A DNA stretch of 64,000 nt. Source: Aaosphaeria pasadenensis (taxonomy: Eukaryota > Ascomycota > Dothideomycetes > Pleosporales). The notes beneath the pieces are model-generated. The model saw only the letters and a program-made list of their open reading frames with translations. It ran no database searches and was not told where the DNA came from. The stretch lies in assembly GCA_022813625.1 (NCBI GenBank), contig JAKLMB010000024.1, positions 496,001 through 560,000 on the forward strand, read 5' to 3'. The position numbers and the translations under genes were made by a program. Positions 11,837-22,944 of the stretch are shown here, one piece after another. How positions within the stretch are numbered: the stretch's first letter is position 1; the number at the start of each line of letters is the position of its first letter.

Positions 11837-14100
11837 TTATCCAGCGAGTTTCCTCATCTGGGTCATGAAGCGTTGGTAAGATGAATAATCTCCGCCCATC
11901 ACCGTATCGAGGATGCTGTTCCCGGATGGATCGAATTTATTCATGCGCTCAGAGAGCCTGGCATGAGAATCTCCAAATAGGCGGAAAACATCATGAGCCC
12001 TGTGTGAGCCGCCAGAGATATTGTTCTCCGAGTTATTCGGGTCCTGTATAGAAAGGCCATTTGATTTCTCTTCTCTTCCGTCAATGCCGTAAATGCCCTG
12101 AAACAAGTAAGTATTTTTTATCACTACTGTAGATACGTCTTTGTTTACCTTAGGCACGACACTGATGGGGTCCATGACTATACGCTGTGTGGCAAGATCG
12201 AACTCATTGCCATAGAAGTCTAGGAAGTCCAGAAACAATGTTCCATAATTTGACTCCTGCTGGTTGGGATATCTCGAATGCCACGTGTGTAGGAAGCAAA
12301 CAACGAGACAGATGATGGAAAACCCACCCAGTCCACCCGTATGCACATCGCAGAGATTCCGCATGACGAGGTACTGTTTGATAAGTGCCACCAGATATAC
12401 GAACTCGTCCTTCCAATCCTGCTTCCAGTTTCGGAACGTATCCTGGGCGACAATGCCTGAGAGATTTTCGAATGAGATATCCACTTGGATACCGGTCCGC
12501 CTGTCCTTGAATTTAATGATAGGGACTCGAGCTCTTGCAATGACTATGAGTGAAGTCGCAATCCCCACATTTTCAAGACGCCGACCAGTCTGCCGCAAAA
12601 CCTGGTTAATCTGCCGCTTGCTGTCAAAATCCAGCCGCCTAGAACCTCCATCAAGATGGGATTGGGACACGAATACAAGATCCATGTCGGCGGTGGGCAG
12701 GTAGAGCCTCTCAGGGAAGGAGCCGAAACAGAGCAAGCGCGCTGGGCAACGGAGGGGATGAGCATTGCCTATAGCTGTCTCGATATTTGTGATCAAGTTT
12801 TGTCTAATTCGGTGAATGTGGTCACTGGGCTTCACAAAATTATAGAACTCAACGATCTCTTTATGGAGCCTGGCGTGGTGTTAGTGAAAGACGTTAGGAA
12901 ATAAAGATAGAGGGCTTACAGAATGCGCATCTTTTGGAAATCCGGGCCTGGCGTGTCTCGACCGATGCGCGCCGCATCTTTAGGCCTAATATGATGCCAA
13001 GGGGATGCATTCATGCGCGGCTTAACCATCCACTCATCGATAATGCCGTTGTCCGACGCATCCAACTTGCGTTTCGGTGCCTGTCGGCCTGCATTTCCAG
13101 GCCTAGCAGGTAGACCAGCGGCTTCAGCAGTGCGCTTAGCAATACGGTTAGCATTCGTCATTACACCTGTAGCGGAGACTTGATCCAACGAGCCTACAAA
13201 CGGAGGGACTGATTGTGGCGGGGGAGGAGGAGGAGGAGGCGGTGGTGGTAGAGGATGAGGCTCGCGGGGTGGTGGTGGAGGAGGAGGAGGAGGAGGAGGA
13301 GGAGGAGGTACCAATGGCTCTTCCCCAAACGAGATGAAATCATCGTTAGCAGCAACAGCATTGCGCGCTGCAGATTGCTCGGAAGATTGCTTCTTCGCTT
13401 TACGAATGAGTTGCACAAAGTCAATCTTCTTGCCTGCCGTCTCATCTGCTGGCGGCGGCAGAACAGTGTAAGGATCAGGATTGGACCATCTGGGTACCGA
13501 GTCCCCATCTGCGCGAGAGCTTTCAATCCTGGCGGATTTGGGGGCACTCGGTTTGGACTCTGCAGGCGTGTCGCTTTGGTCCTCTGTCTCCTCTAAGTCC
13601 ATCTCGCCTTCGCTCTCTGAAAGGTCATCAGGGTTCAGAAACTTGCTTTCTCCTTGGTTCACACCGAGCACTTGCTCAGGGCCATCCTTGTTCTGGACTC
13701 GGAGAAGGGCACGCTCATGCGGGGCCTCTTTACGGAATGGACGCCATGGCCGTCCGGGACCTTGCCTATCGCCATTGTTACGAGGTGCATATGAGTCTAC
13801 AGCACCGTTGTGACCGCGGCCGTTGCGCCCATTGGGTCCGCGGTTGCGACTGTTGCTCTTCCGAGGACCTCGAGGGGGGTTGACGTCCTGAGGCTGCACG
13901 GGCGGAAATTGAGGGCCTTGACGATTGGAAGTGAAGGTAAAATCATGATTGTTTTGTCGACGGTTGGTTTGATCTCCACCTGGTCGGTAACTGTCGCCGC
14001 CACCTGCAGTGAATGTAACGCGATCAGCGAGAGAAGGCTGCGGTCTGTGACGAGGACGTCTAGGACCACGCGGGGGCGCAGGTCGATAGGAATCACCCAT
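11837..14100 (-). CDS. TRF4/Cid14-type non-canonical poly(A) polymerase
   Basis: Nuclear poly(A) polymerase of the TRAMP type, which adds short A-tails to aberrant RNAs for exosome decay. Exons 12920-14100 and 11837-12869 (one 50-nt intron) give 737 residues. The first ~380 residues are disordered: Arg/Gly/Pro-rich, then acidic, then two long poly-proline runs (DNA 13205-13310). The nucleotidyltransferase core starts near residue 395: CFGSFPERLYLPTADMDLVF gives the G-S and the two catalytic Asp (about 455 and 457), and IQVDISFEN gives the third (about 524). GGLGGFSIICLVVCFL and YGTLFLDFLDFYG mark the PAP-associated domain. An in-frame ATG at 14229 would add 43 Arg/Ser-rich residues; I prefer MGDSYRPAPPRG at 14100. 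TUT/Cid1-type enzymes are a weaker alternative. Confidence 0.88.
13205..13310 (-). repeat. Two poly-proline tracts inside the TRF4-like gene
   Basis: GGA/GGC-rich triplet runs on the plus strand encode two long uninterrupted proline stretches (about 10-14 each) separated by REPHPL. Such FH1-like tracts can bind profilin, SH3 or WW domains and are also replication-slippage prone. Confidence 0.85.
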
Positions 14101-14832
14101 CGTTGGAAGGTTGGTTCCGTTGGCGATAGCGCGCGCGTTTGTAGGTGAGAGTGAAGTGGAGGAGGGATTGTGGGCCTGAACGCGAACGAGAGAGAAATGT
14201 TGAAAGAAGGCCCGTGCGCGGCTTGGCATTACATCCAGAATGCATGGATCACTCTCTTAATAGTTCAGGTGGGGGAAGGGACAAATCGTAGTCGCGACCA
14301 GACTCGAACCAATTCAAACAATGCCTGATGATACGCGTCGAGATTTTCGAAGCATTTAACGTAGGAACTTGCACTTGTTTGTTCATTTGCTTGTTCGCCT
14401 CTTTGTTACAATTCCTGAATTGGTGCATCTATGACAATAAATTTACAAAGAAGTAGGTTGTATGATGTCCCAATGTAGTGCCAGAGTGGCTGGTTGCAAA
14501 CGAGACAATGACTCTGTAGTACAAGAGAACAATAATGCTTGTAGATAAGGAAAATTATCTATACATCACAGAGTGGAGAAACATCGCAACGGGGTCATAT
14601 GCCCAACTGTGTAGACCCGCAAGTAGATGGCGCCACTTTATGTGATCGGAACCTTGGAGGACGTTCCCAAACGCTTATGCCAACAACCCAACGCCTTTAT
14701 TCTTAAATGCAATTATTTCGGATTCGGGGCGTTCGAGGTGTTATATTCGGGATGGAAGGATCGAATGATCGGAAGGGTACACGAATCGATGGAAAGGGAG
14801 AGTCGAATGCCCCGTTCAGCCAAAAAACCTTC
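14101..14832. other. 5' region of TRF4-like gene and 3' flank of PAM16
   Basis: Includes the possible 43-codon N-terminal extension of the TRF4-like gene (14101-14229). The remaining ~600 bp shows no gene, RNA or repeat that I can support. Confidence 0.5.
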
Positions 14833-15299
14833 TCAGTCCTTGGTGATTTTTGGGTTGAACCCTTCAGACAATTCCTTCTCTCTCTCTGCCATTCTTTGGA
14901 ACCCTTGGACTTCTCTCTCGATCCGTTCTCTTGCCCGTAAGATCTTGCTTTGTAGGTAGAAGCTTCCACCCTTCTTGGGTTCATTCAAATCGAATAGCCT
15001 CTTAAAACGCTCTGTGACGAACTCCATGTCTATCTGGCCCATCTTAGAAGGCCCAACGTTCAGGATCTTGCAGGCCTCGTCCATGGTAATGTTGTTGGAA
15101 CTGAAGGCGCTGCCGCCGGATTTCTGGGTGGCGGCGGCATACTTTTGGGTTGCAGAGGCTTGTCGGTAGGACTCGGCGACGGCACGTCCTATTATACGAG
15201 CGCCAGAGAAGACGACTTGTGTTATTATGCGATGGGCCTTGAAGGGTTGTTAGAAAGAGACGAGGGCAAATGTGGATCTGACCATGGGATGCATACCAT
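14833..15299 (-). CDS. PAM16: PAM16/TIM16 import-motor subunit
   Basis: J-like regulatory subunit of the presequence translocase motor at the matrix face of the mitochondrial inner membrane; partner of PAM18. The spliced protein is 135 residues, the usual size. Exon 1 is only the start codon (15297-15299). A 59-nt intron with donor GTATGC, branch-point-like CTAAC and acceptor AAG follows, and exon 2 (14833-15237) begins AHRIITQVVFSGARIIGRAV, the canonical PAM16 N-terminus after Met. The central hydrophobic/Ala-rich helix leads to the degenerate J-like domain (TMDEACKILNV, ERFKRLFDLNEPKKGGSFYL), which as expected lacks the HPD tripeptide. It ends GFNPKITKD. An alternative start in the intron (ATGG at about 15282-15284) would give a different donor but the same mature protein. 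It is divergent from the PEX30-like gene, about 970 bp away. Confidence 0.93.
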
Positions 15300-16269
15300 T
15301 TGGGAGTGGCTAATATATGTGCAGGGTTGAGAGGGAGGCTTGACCGATGCTGGGTTACTGAAAGAGTGTCGTGCAGAAAGAGTGGTATGTCAATTAAGTC
15401 GACGCCGTCGTTGTCGTTGCTGTAATGATGGGACTCGTAGTGATCGTCTGTGGACTGGAGTTGCGCATCAAAATTTCTGGAGGGAATCGTCGAATCGATT
15501 CCTTCCGATGATTCGGCGACGGCCAGTCCCGTGCCTGCCCTGGTTGATCCGATGCGTGACTAATCAGTACACGACCAGCAACCAATCAGCATTCGATCGC
15601 ATACTCCTTTGGTAATTTATCATTTATTACTCGTCGGCATCTTGCTTGTGAGACCTTAACGATTAAGAAATGTCCATACAAGTAACTCCATCGAACTATA
15701 TCGAGTGAAACAATAAACTATATACCATTGAAATCAAGTAGAAATATTTATGATTTTGCAAGCCCGGAATTTTCGTTAATATCCAACATGTACAAAGAGA
15801 CAGAAACGGATATCTACTCGCAGGTTGGGTCAGTCGGCACAAGCCTCCGTCTCGTCTTCACATGCCCGTACAAGGTACAAGCACGAGGTACCTTCCCTTC
15901 CCACCCCTCCCGCCGCCGCCTGTCATCATGAGAAAGAAAACATCTGGATTTCACCGTCACTCACTCTCTTCCTTTCTTTCTTGAAAATCTTCTGCTGTCT
16001 TCCCCATCTGCTCTTTATTTTCCGATCCCGTTCGTGCCGGCCGGTTATCCTAGAGCGTGGCTTAGTTTCGTCGTTAATCGTTGTATCTCGCGGCACTCAG
16101 CCTCATTCGCGTGCAAGGCTGCGATGACGCACTTGCAGTTTATGCATGGCAGCATTTGGCGAGTCTCGACCCCCAACCCACCCCTTCTGGGTCAACAACA
16201 CCTAGAGGGATCGTGGATCGTGAATGAACGTCTTCTAATACTGCTTCAGACACTCCCTGGCTTCATCAC
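15300..16269. other. Divergent intergenic region (PAM16 / PEX30-like)
   Basis: 970 bp between two divergent genes, with no additional gene visible. It probably holds both promoters; pyrimidine-rich tracts (about 15880-16030) lie upstream of the PEX30-like gene. Confidence 0.5.
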
Positions 16270-18040
16270 ATGTCCACTCCAACGCAATCCACCGACAATG
16301 TCTCGCAGCAACCCGTCGCTGACCCAAACCCGCCAACCTACGCTGCATTCTCCCCGTCCACCTTGAGTCAAGCAACGCCGCAGACAAAGGTGCGCTCTGC
16401 TATCCTCGTTCATCAGAAATCGCCCTTACTGGCCGCAACTCCTCCTCAAGTCACTCGTGTCCTCGCCTATTCCCACCCATTCCTGCTGCCGCTGAACCAA
16501 TTCGCCGGTTTGCTGACATGGACGACGGGCGATCCTTGGGAAAGCTTCCTGCTGGTGGCTTCGTTCTGGGGAATCGTCATGTATGGAGACAGGATAACTA
16601 GATATGCCGGGCCTATAATAGTAGTGCTGGGGCTTATACTGGGGATGTTTGCGCGCAGGTATTCCCCGCTATCGTCGACGGGCTGGACGGGAGAGAAAGG
16701 GCAAACGAGCCACAAGCGACAGGAATCGGAGAGCAACATCAAACATCACAAGAGTCTAGAAGAGATAGTGGACACACTGAAGCTATTCACGTCAAGGTGC
16801 AACATCTTGTTGGATCCGTTCTTGCGCTTGACGGACTTCTTGTCTACACAGCGTACTGCGACCTCAGCAACCACTCGGCCAGCACTTACCGTTCTCTTCA
16901 TTCGGATACTTTTCGTCCTGCCCCTATGGATCGCTTTGACACTCCCGCCATTCTACATCCTTTCTACCAAACGAGTGGTCCTTGCTGTTGGCACCGTAAT
17001 ACTAAGCTGGCACTCACGGCCGGCACGTGTATCGCGTACCATTCTTTGGAGGTCAAAGATGGTTCGTAGGATATGCGCCTTCGTGACTGGGTTGGATTTT
17101 GGAGAACCGGTCGTACTGGACGACAAAGCACCAAAGCTACCACCACGCCGCAAGAGCGCGCAACAGATAGCTGCTTCCTTGGCCGCCAAACGACGTCCGG
17201 ACTCCCCAGGCGTGCGCTTCACGTTCAGTATATACGAGAATCAACGCCGATGGCTGGGTATAGGTTGGACGTCGTCAATGCTTGCTTACGAACGGGCATC
17301 TTGGACGGACGAGCACCTCAATCCCGTGCCGCCAAAGGAACAATTTGAGCTCCCTGAAGTGGAAGGAAACCAGGCGCGGTGGAGATGGGTGCAAGGCAGC
17401 AAATGGAAGCTTGACAGTGGAGAGGCTGGCAAGTCAGATAAGACAACTTCCGCAGGGGATGACGCAAGCTGGATCTACTACGACAATAAGGTACGCAAAT
17501 TGAACAGTCAAGTCATGGTTGGTATATACAATCCTAACCGTGCCATAGTGGAGAGATGGGAGACGAGGGCAGGACGGATGGGGCCGATATACTCGCCGTC
17601 GCAAGTGGTATCGTGATGCTGAGCTAGTCGAAGTGACTGCTTCGACAGAAGTAACACCGAGCCCGACCCCGAAAATTGATCCTGTAGACGACTCTGCACC
17701 ACTTGCTACCTCTAACTCCTCCACCACTCCACCCAAACGAGGTTCCCCTCCTGACTCTTTAGACCTAAGTGCCCGCCCTCCTTCGGAGTACGCTACCTCT
17801 ATTGCCTCCGATACAGATGCTGCATCTACTAGATCCCGCCGTAGTTGGTTCAAGAGACACAAACACAGCAGAAGTCGGAGTAGGAATGGTAGTGATATCG
17901 CCCCCACAATAGCGAGTTCCACTAGTACGGACGTGAGCCGGAGAAGTGACGAGGAAGATGTGCACTCGCCCATTGAAAGGACGGCGCGAGACGACGAATG
18001 GCGACTAGGGGACGATATCAGGATGACGCTGGACATATGA
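16270..18040 (+). CDS. PEX30-like peroxin with dysferlin domain
   Basis: ER/peroxisomal membrane protein of the Pex23/Pex30 family, acting in peroxisome biogenesis and ER membrane shaping. Exons 16270-17490 and 17549-18040 give 570 residues. Hydrophobic segments at about 85-140 and 210-250 form the reticulon-like membrane part (WESFLLVASFWGIVMYG, YAGPIIVVLGLILGMF, LFIRILFVLPLWIALTLPPF). A dysferlin domain follows: DysFN at about 317-380 (FTFSIYENQRRWLGIGWTSS, YERASWTDE) and DysFC immediately after the intron (DGWGRYTRRRKWYRDAE). The intron falls between the two halves. The C-terminal ~135 residues are Ser/Thr/Pro-rich and disordered, with an SRRSWFKRHK basic stretch. Which of the PEX30/31/32 paralogues it matches cannot be said. 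Confidence 0.88.
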
Positions 18041-19680
18041 ATATGCCTCAGCAGCGCGTAGGGCGGCTTTGTTTTCTCTGTATTGTGTATGACTAGCGAC
18101 TATCATCATTCTTCCATGTTCGAATACACACGTGGGATGCGCCCATTGTTCTCTAGCACTTAGGACTATAAGACTATGCAATCGACTGGCGCAGATCTCC
18201 GGAGGGAAGCCACCGAAGAAGGTTAGCCGGTGGTTTGGCATGGGATGGTGTACTGTACGGAGTGGAGTACACATGAGTGACATGCTATCGTGGCGAGGGT
18301 ATTGTTAATGTGTTGCTTATGCTTGTCACGACTACAGGCCAAGGAATGATACTGCCGACTTGTCATGTATGGTCATGTACCAGTGGCATCGTTCCCGTCT
18401 TTGCGTCGAGTTCCCACAACGTATCGTATACCCACCTTATAGAGGAAATACATACCTAAACTAAGCACCTAAACCGCTGAATGAAATGTAATTACTATGA
18501 CTTCCGATACCAACATCGCTCAATCCCCACGTGCGGCGTTGCCTCGTGGTGCTCGATAGGAGTTAGTGTGAGCACCTGAGTGGACAACAACAGCAGCAGC
18601 CATTCATCTCACTCTCTCCAACTTCCTTCTCAGCCGTCACTTTGGGGCCGATATGGATAACCATAATGGCTCTTTTTAATGCTCTCACAGTCTTGTCACC
18701 TGAGTATCTCGGCTCATCTTTCGTTGTCTCGGTCGATTCTGTACAACGAAGATCAACCACGAGACTCGATCGCCCGTTCGCTACATCTCTGCCCGCGAGT
18801 GTATGCAACCTCTACAGCGTCCAGCTTGTGATCATGCAGGCACTGTGACACAAGAACCCCGCTTGAGCTCTTCAAGCTGCATATGCACATGCAACCTGCG
18901 TGTACCAACCGCAGCTGCAGAATCGCAGTGACATGCCAGTTCTACGGAAAAGCCATCTGATAACCGGGGGTAAGTTTAGATACGAAGGAGAAACCTCACC
19001 TTTCAACACTCTCCCACGCCTCGTCCCGGCCCATTACCTAACCGCCGGGACAACCTAATATCTCCACGTCAGACTCGACCATGGTGTCCTGCCACTGTTC
19101 ACCATAGGCTCCAGAGCTTCACATCTCACCCTTCTGCTATCGTCCCTCAACAATCTCCAGAAACCCCTCGGCACCATGGCGACCATGCAGTGTCCATCCC
19201 AACGATCTAGCCAGTAGTACCTCCACTGTATTCACCCCATCGTCTGACCACGTCCCAAACCCCCGCGAATCGCATATCATAAACCTAATCCTCAAATCCT
19301 CTCCCATAGGATCCCAATGTGTCCCGCCACCGTTATCCTGCCCCGCTCTATCCACACCACTTATGTGAAGAACCAATCCCCCAACCCGCTGTTCCCAAAT
19401 AGGCATATCCGAAAGACCTCGTCGCTTGAAGCGGGCACTCGTAGGCAGCCAGACAGACCAGTGATCAGGCAATCATACTTGGTAGCACGCGGCGCAGTCG
19501 GGGTAAGGGTATAGCCGGCAACGAGCATTCGATATAGCACTGATCAGACCAATCGCCTTGGAGCGCCATGGAACGCCCGTAACGAGACGAAGGCGGGATG
19601 CACTGCGTTGAGTCTAGTAGGACAACGAAGAGAGGGGAGAGGAGGGAGGAAGGCTGAGAAAGGACATTCTGTGGACGACA
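18041..19680. other. Gene-poor intergenic region
   Basis: 1.6 kb with no supported gene. A minus-strand open frame (about 19137-19400; first ATG product begins MPIWEQ) is ~90 codons with no recognised family and an immediate upstream stop. I leave it unannotated. Confidence 0.45.
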
Positions 19681-19687
19681 AGATGTC

Positions 19688-19712
19688 TATATAAACCCCC
19701 GTTGCTGCGCAC
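19688..19712 (+). promoter_or_regulatory. TATA box and MRE-like motif of the metallothionein gene
   Basis: A perfect TATATAAA (19688-19695) lies 131 bp before the metallothionein start codon. A TGCGCAC (19706-19712) fits the metal-response element core TGCRCNC, but it sits downstream of the TATA box, so its role is uncertain. Confidence 0.5.
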
Positions 19713-19825
19713 CTTGATGGCTTCTTAACCTGTCCATCCAACACAGTACTCTTCACAAAGCACATATCCAACCATCTTGCATCACTCAACGGACTTTTAG
19801 TCTTATCAACCAATCAACAATCATC

Positions 19826-20196
19826 ATGTCTCCATGGTACGCCAATATCCCACCTCTCAGATCGATACGTCCCGTATCAATCAGCCTCCCCTACCTTGCA
19901 TCTACCCCATTACTGGCCCATCACTACCAACATACAATACCATTCTACACATCTGCTTCCCCCCTCCCCTTCCCTAACCCCTCGCCCATCCCATCGACCC
20001 AAGAAAACGAAGACTAACACACCACCCCAGCAACTGCTCCACTTGCTCCTGCAGCGGTGACTGCAACGGCTGCTCCTGCAGCTCCTGCTCTGTAAGCCCC
20101 TCCCAATCCCCTGCCCTGCCCTGCCCTTAATCTCCCTATACCTACTCTCGGAGAGCTCGGCGGACGTCTGCTCACACGAAGGAATTATAGCACTAA
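19826..20196 (+). CDS. Small cysteine-rich metallothionein
   Basis: Cytosolic metal-binding peptide (Cu/Zn/Cd buffering). Exon 1 is 11 nt (19826-19836), followed by a 194-nt intron with a GACTAAC branch point just before acceptor CAG at 20028-20030; exon 2 is 20031-20091. The joined frame gives 24 residues with eight Cys at positions 4, 6, 9, 11, 15, 18, 20 and 23, the rest being mainly Ser, Asn and Gly. This Cys-x-Cys/Cys-x2-Cys spacing resembles the Neurospora- and Magnaporthe-type fungal metallothioneins. A GTAAGC donor follows exactly in frame; acceptor TATAG at 20188-20190 would add one His codon and a stop (20191-20196), giving 25 residues. Alternatives are read-through to a stop at about 20131 or a later acceptor near 20260. 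The Cys core is firm, the last residue(s) are not. Confidence 0.8.
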
Positions 20197-20643
20197 ATAC
20201 CTAACTTTACCTTACCACACCTCGACGCAACCTCGACCTGCTACAACGTGCTGGGACAGGGGGAAGCCAATGGCGGGCAGAAGTGTGGAAAGAGATTATG
20301 CTTTCAGGATAGGACGCTCATTTGAATGATATACAAACTCGACATTACAATATGACATTTTATGTTATGACGAGAAATCTTGTGACGTGATTTTCATTTT
20401 AGTGAATGATGTTTAGGTTACACTTGATACACATGTCGTAAGAAGGATCTCAAGTACGATTACGAGTACTTGATTTCTGGTGGTGACTATGAGCTCTAAC
20501 TTCGTCGATTTTGAATCTAATCATATCATATCGTACGTTATCGTATCACCGTATGTACATACACACAACACTATCATACAACATCCCCAATCAGATCCCC
20601 GTGTATCTCGCCCGACTTAAACCACGCCGTCGTATTTGGTCAT
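20197..20643. other. 3' flank of metallothionein and GatA
   Basis: 450 bp between the metallothionein and the stop of the GatA gene; no gene seen. Confidence 0.4.
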
Positions 20644-22247
20644 TCATGCATCCTCCTCCTCTTCCCTCACTTTCTCTCCTCGATTGAAACCGGCTTCATC
20701 GTACTCCTTCAATGCCTCCGCGACCTCCAGGACAAGATCGTCAGTGCCGTACTGTCCGATAATCTGGACACCGAGGGTACGCCATGAGTACTTCGAGTGG
20801 TACGACGGACTAGCGGGACGTTGCTTGTCGCCCTGGGGGACCATGATGGGGATGTTGATCGCGGGGAGGCCAGCTAGACTTGCCGGGACGGTGAAGACGT
20901 CGTTTTTGTAGGCGGATGTCGGGGGTTGGGATGAGACGGTTGAAAGGAGAGGGGAGGGGGTCGGCGCCGTGGGGCTGATTATCACGTCGACGCCCTCGTC
21001 TTCGGCGTGGGTGGGCGGCGTGTTGAGGAGGGGATTTGGGGTAGCGAAGACGCGGTCGAAGTCCTGCTGGACGAGGCGCCGGATCTTCTGCGCTTGGATG
21101 AAGTAGTTGTCGATGGCCTGGGCGCTGAGGGAGAAGGCGCCGAGGAGGATACGGCGCTGGACTTCTGGTCCGAAGTTCGCGCCTCGGGTTTGTGCGAAGA
21201 GGACGCTGGTGGGCGTGCCGTCTGGCCCGTCTGCGCGCGTGCCGTAGCGGACGCCGTCGTATTTGGCGAGGTTGCTGGAGGCTTCGGCAGGCGCGAGGAT
21301 GTAGTAGGCTGAGAGGGCGTGGCGCGTGTTGGGTAGGGAGACCGGGTGGAGGGTGTGGCCTTCTAGTTCGAGGAGGTCAAGGGCTCGTTTCCAGGTCGCT
21401 TTTACGTCGGGGTGGAGGTCCGAGATGTTGTATTCCAAGGGAATGCCGATTCGTAGGGGACGCTGCGAATGGCGAGGATCTGAGTTGAAGTCGCTCGTGG
21501 CGCCTAGACGAGCCCGCGTAGACGGAGGGAGAGATGTAGGGTCATGGCTGTCGTACTTGTTCAAAGTCATGAAAAGATGCTTTGTCGTCTCCACATCTTC
21601 CGCAATTATGCCAACAGTGTCGAGTGAGTTGGCATATGCAATGACGCCCCACCGCGAGAGAAGTCCATACGACGGCTTAAAGCCTACTATGCTGGTATAT
21701 GCGGCTGGTAATCGGACAGAGCCTCCTGTATCGGTTCCAAGTGCACTGATATGGTTGTCAACGATGGCTCCCAAATGATACAGAGTATTCCTCAAACATA
21801 CGCTGTACATTGACCAGATGAAACAGCCACAGCGCTGCCACCGGAGCTTCCACCGGCACTAAGCACTGTCCCTTCCTCCTCTTCGTGCCTCACTGCTCCG
21901 AAATGAGAGTGTATAGAGTGTGAACCCATCCCAAAGTCGTCCATGTTCGTCTTCCCCGCAATGATCGCTCCCGCGTCGCGGAGGAGCTTCACAACCGTCG
22001 CATCGTATGGGCTTGTAAAGTTCTTCAAAATTCCCGAAGCAGCCGTTGTAGGGAAATCGGTGGTGCAAATATTATCTTTTATGGCTATGAGCTGGCCATG
22101 AGGGGGCCAATGGCCCGGAGCGACATCTTGAGCGGCAGACGCGCGGGCGAGAATGGAGGCCTGCGATGCGCGAGAGATGAAGGCATTCAGGCGGACATGC
22201 TTAGACTGGTTGGCGAGGCATTCTTTGGCGATCTGTAGGGGGGACAT
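20644..22247 (-). CDS. HER2: Glutamyl-tRNA(Gln) amidotransferase subunit A (GatA/HER2)
   Basis: Amidase subunit of the mitochondrial GatFAB-type enzyme that converts Glu-tRNA(Gln) to Gln-tRNA(Gln). Exons 21802-22247 and 20644-21745 (56-nt intron, donor GTATGT) give 515 residues. The full amidase signature is present: catalytic Lys57 in AIKDNI, the Gly/Ser loop AGGSSGGSAVAV with the cis-Ser at about 134, and GTDTGGSVRLPA with the nucleophile Ser at about 158; the spacing fits bacterial GatA. The intron lies between these two motifs. MSPLQIAKECLANQ is the first in-frame ATG and resembles other fungal GatA starts. An in-frame stop lies just upstream of 22358, so the leader cannot be much longer. 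The C-terminus is acidic (EEEEDA). Other amidases are unlikely given the overall motif set. Confidence 0.92.
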
Positions 22248-22944
22248 TGAGGGTCGGAGGCATTTCACACAATCATTGGCGAGCCTGGAGGATAGATGAG
22301 CGTGCGATTGTGGGATGTAAGGTGCATCTTGAAGCTTGGACAATTTTCGATCGCGCACTCATGTGATGTGAGAGTATCGGAAATTGTGGTAACGGAAATT
22401 GTGGTACCTTCAGCTAGGATGCATGAATTCTTGAACAATTACCAAAAACTTGGATTCACCCCGGGAAGGGTTTGCATCTGCGCACTTTGACTTTTGCATC
22501 GTAAACCAGATAAATGCTGTACTGATGCCGCCGTAGGGTTGATGAAGGTTGACCAATCAGAGGCGACGCAAGGTTCAGCAAGTACCTACCTAGGAGGTAC
22601 CTAGGCTACTCCTAAGAAACTGAAGATTTGGATAGGAAACCATAGTAAAGGAAATCAATCCATTCTTTTCATCTTGGACAAAATGGCGATGCCTGGTATC
22701 ATTTATTCACAATATAACATCCTCACAGTTTCCTGATTTTGAACTTTTCCTTCACACTGTCTATCAAAGAACAAATTTGATTATTCGATTGACACTATTT
22801 TGCATGGGAGAAGGTTCATAATCTAACACTTGTAAAACAACAAATTGTTGAACTTTGACATCGATCCAGGTCGTCCTTACGATGTAACATGAGGGCCAGG
22901 TAAGGTATGAAGCCTTCCAGTGAAAATGCCGTCGCTCCCAATGC
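22248..22944. other. Intergenic region upstream of GatA
   Basis: About 700 bp between GatA and the methyltransferase stop, AT-rich in its right half. Contains palindromic CCTACCTAGGAGGTACCTAGG near 22585-22605. No gene seen. Confidence 0.45.

Noticed and set aside
14101..14229. Longer N-terminus of the TRF4-like protein starting at 14229
   Set aside because: Open in frame, but the sequence is low-complexity Arg/Ser and MGDSYRPAPPRG looks like the real start. Kept only as a note in the entry.
19137..19472. Minus-strand 111-codon frame ending in GAEGFLEIVEGR
   Set aside because: Starts from a non-ATG codon after an in-frame stop; no recognised domain and no splice partner.
22273..22362. Mitochondrial-presequence-like leader (MSARSKIVQASRC...) in the +1 frame before GatA
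   Set aside because: It ends in a stop before the GatA ATG, and no GT-AG pair joins it in frame. The in-frame start MSPLQIAKECLANQ already resembles other fungal GatA N-termini.
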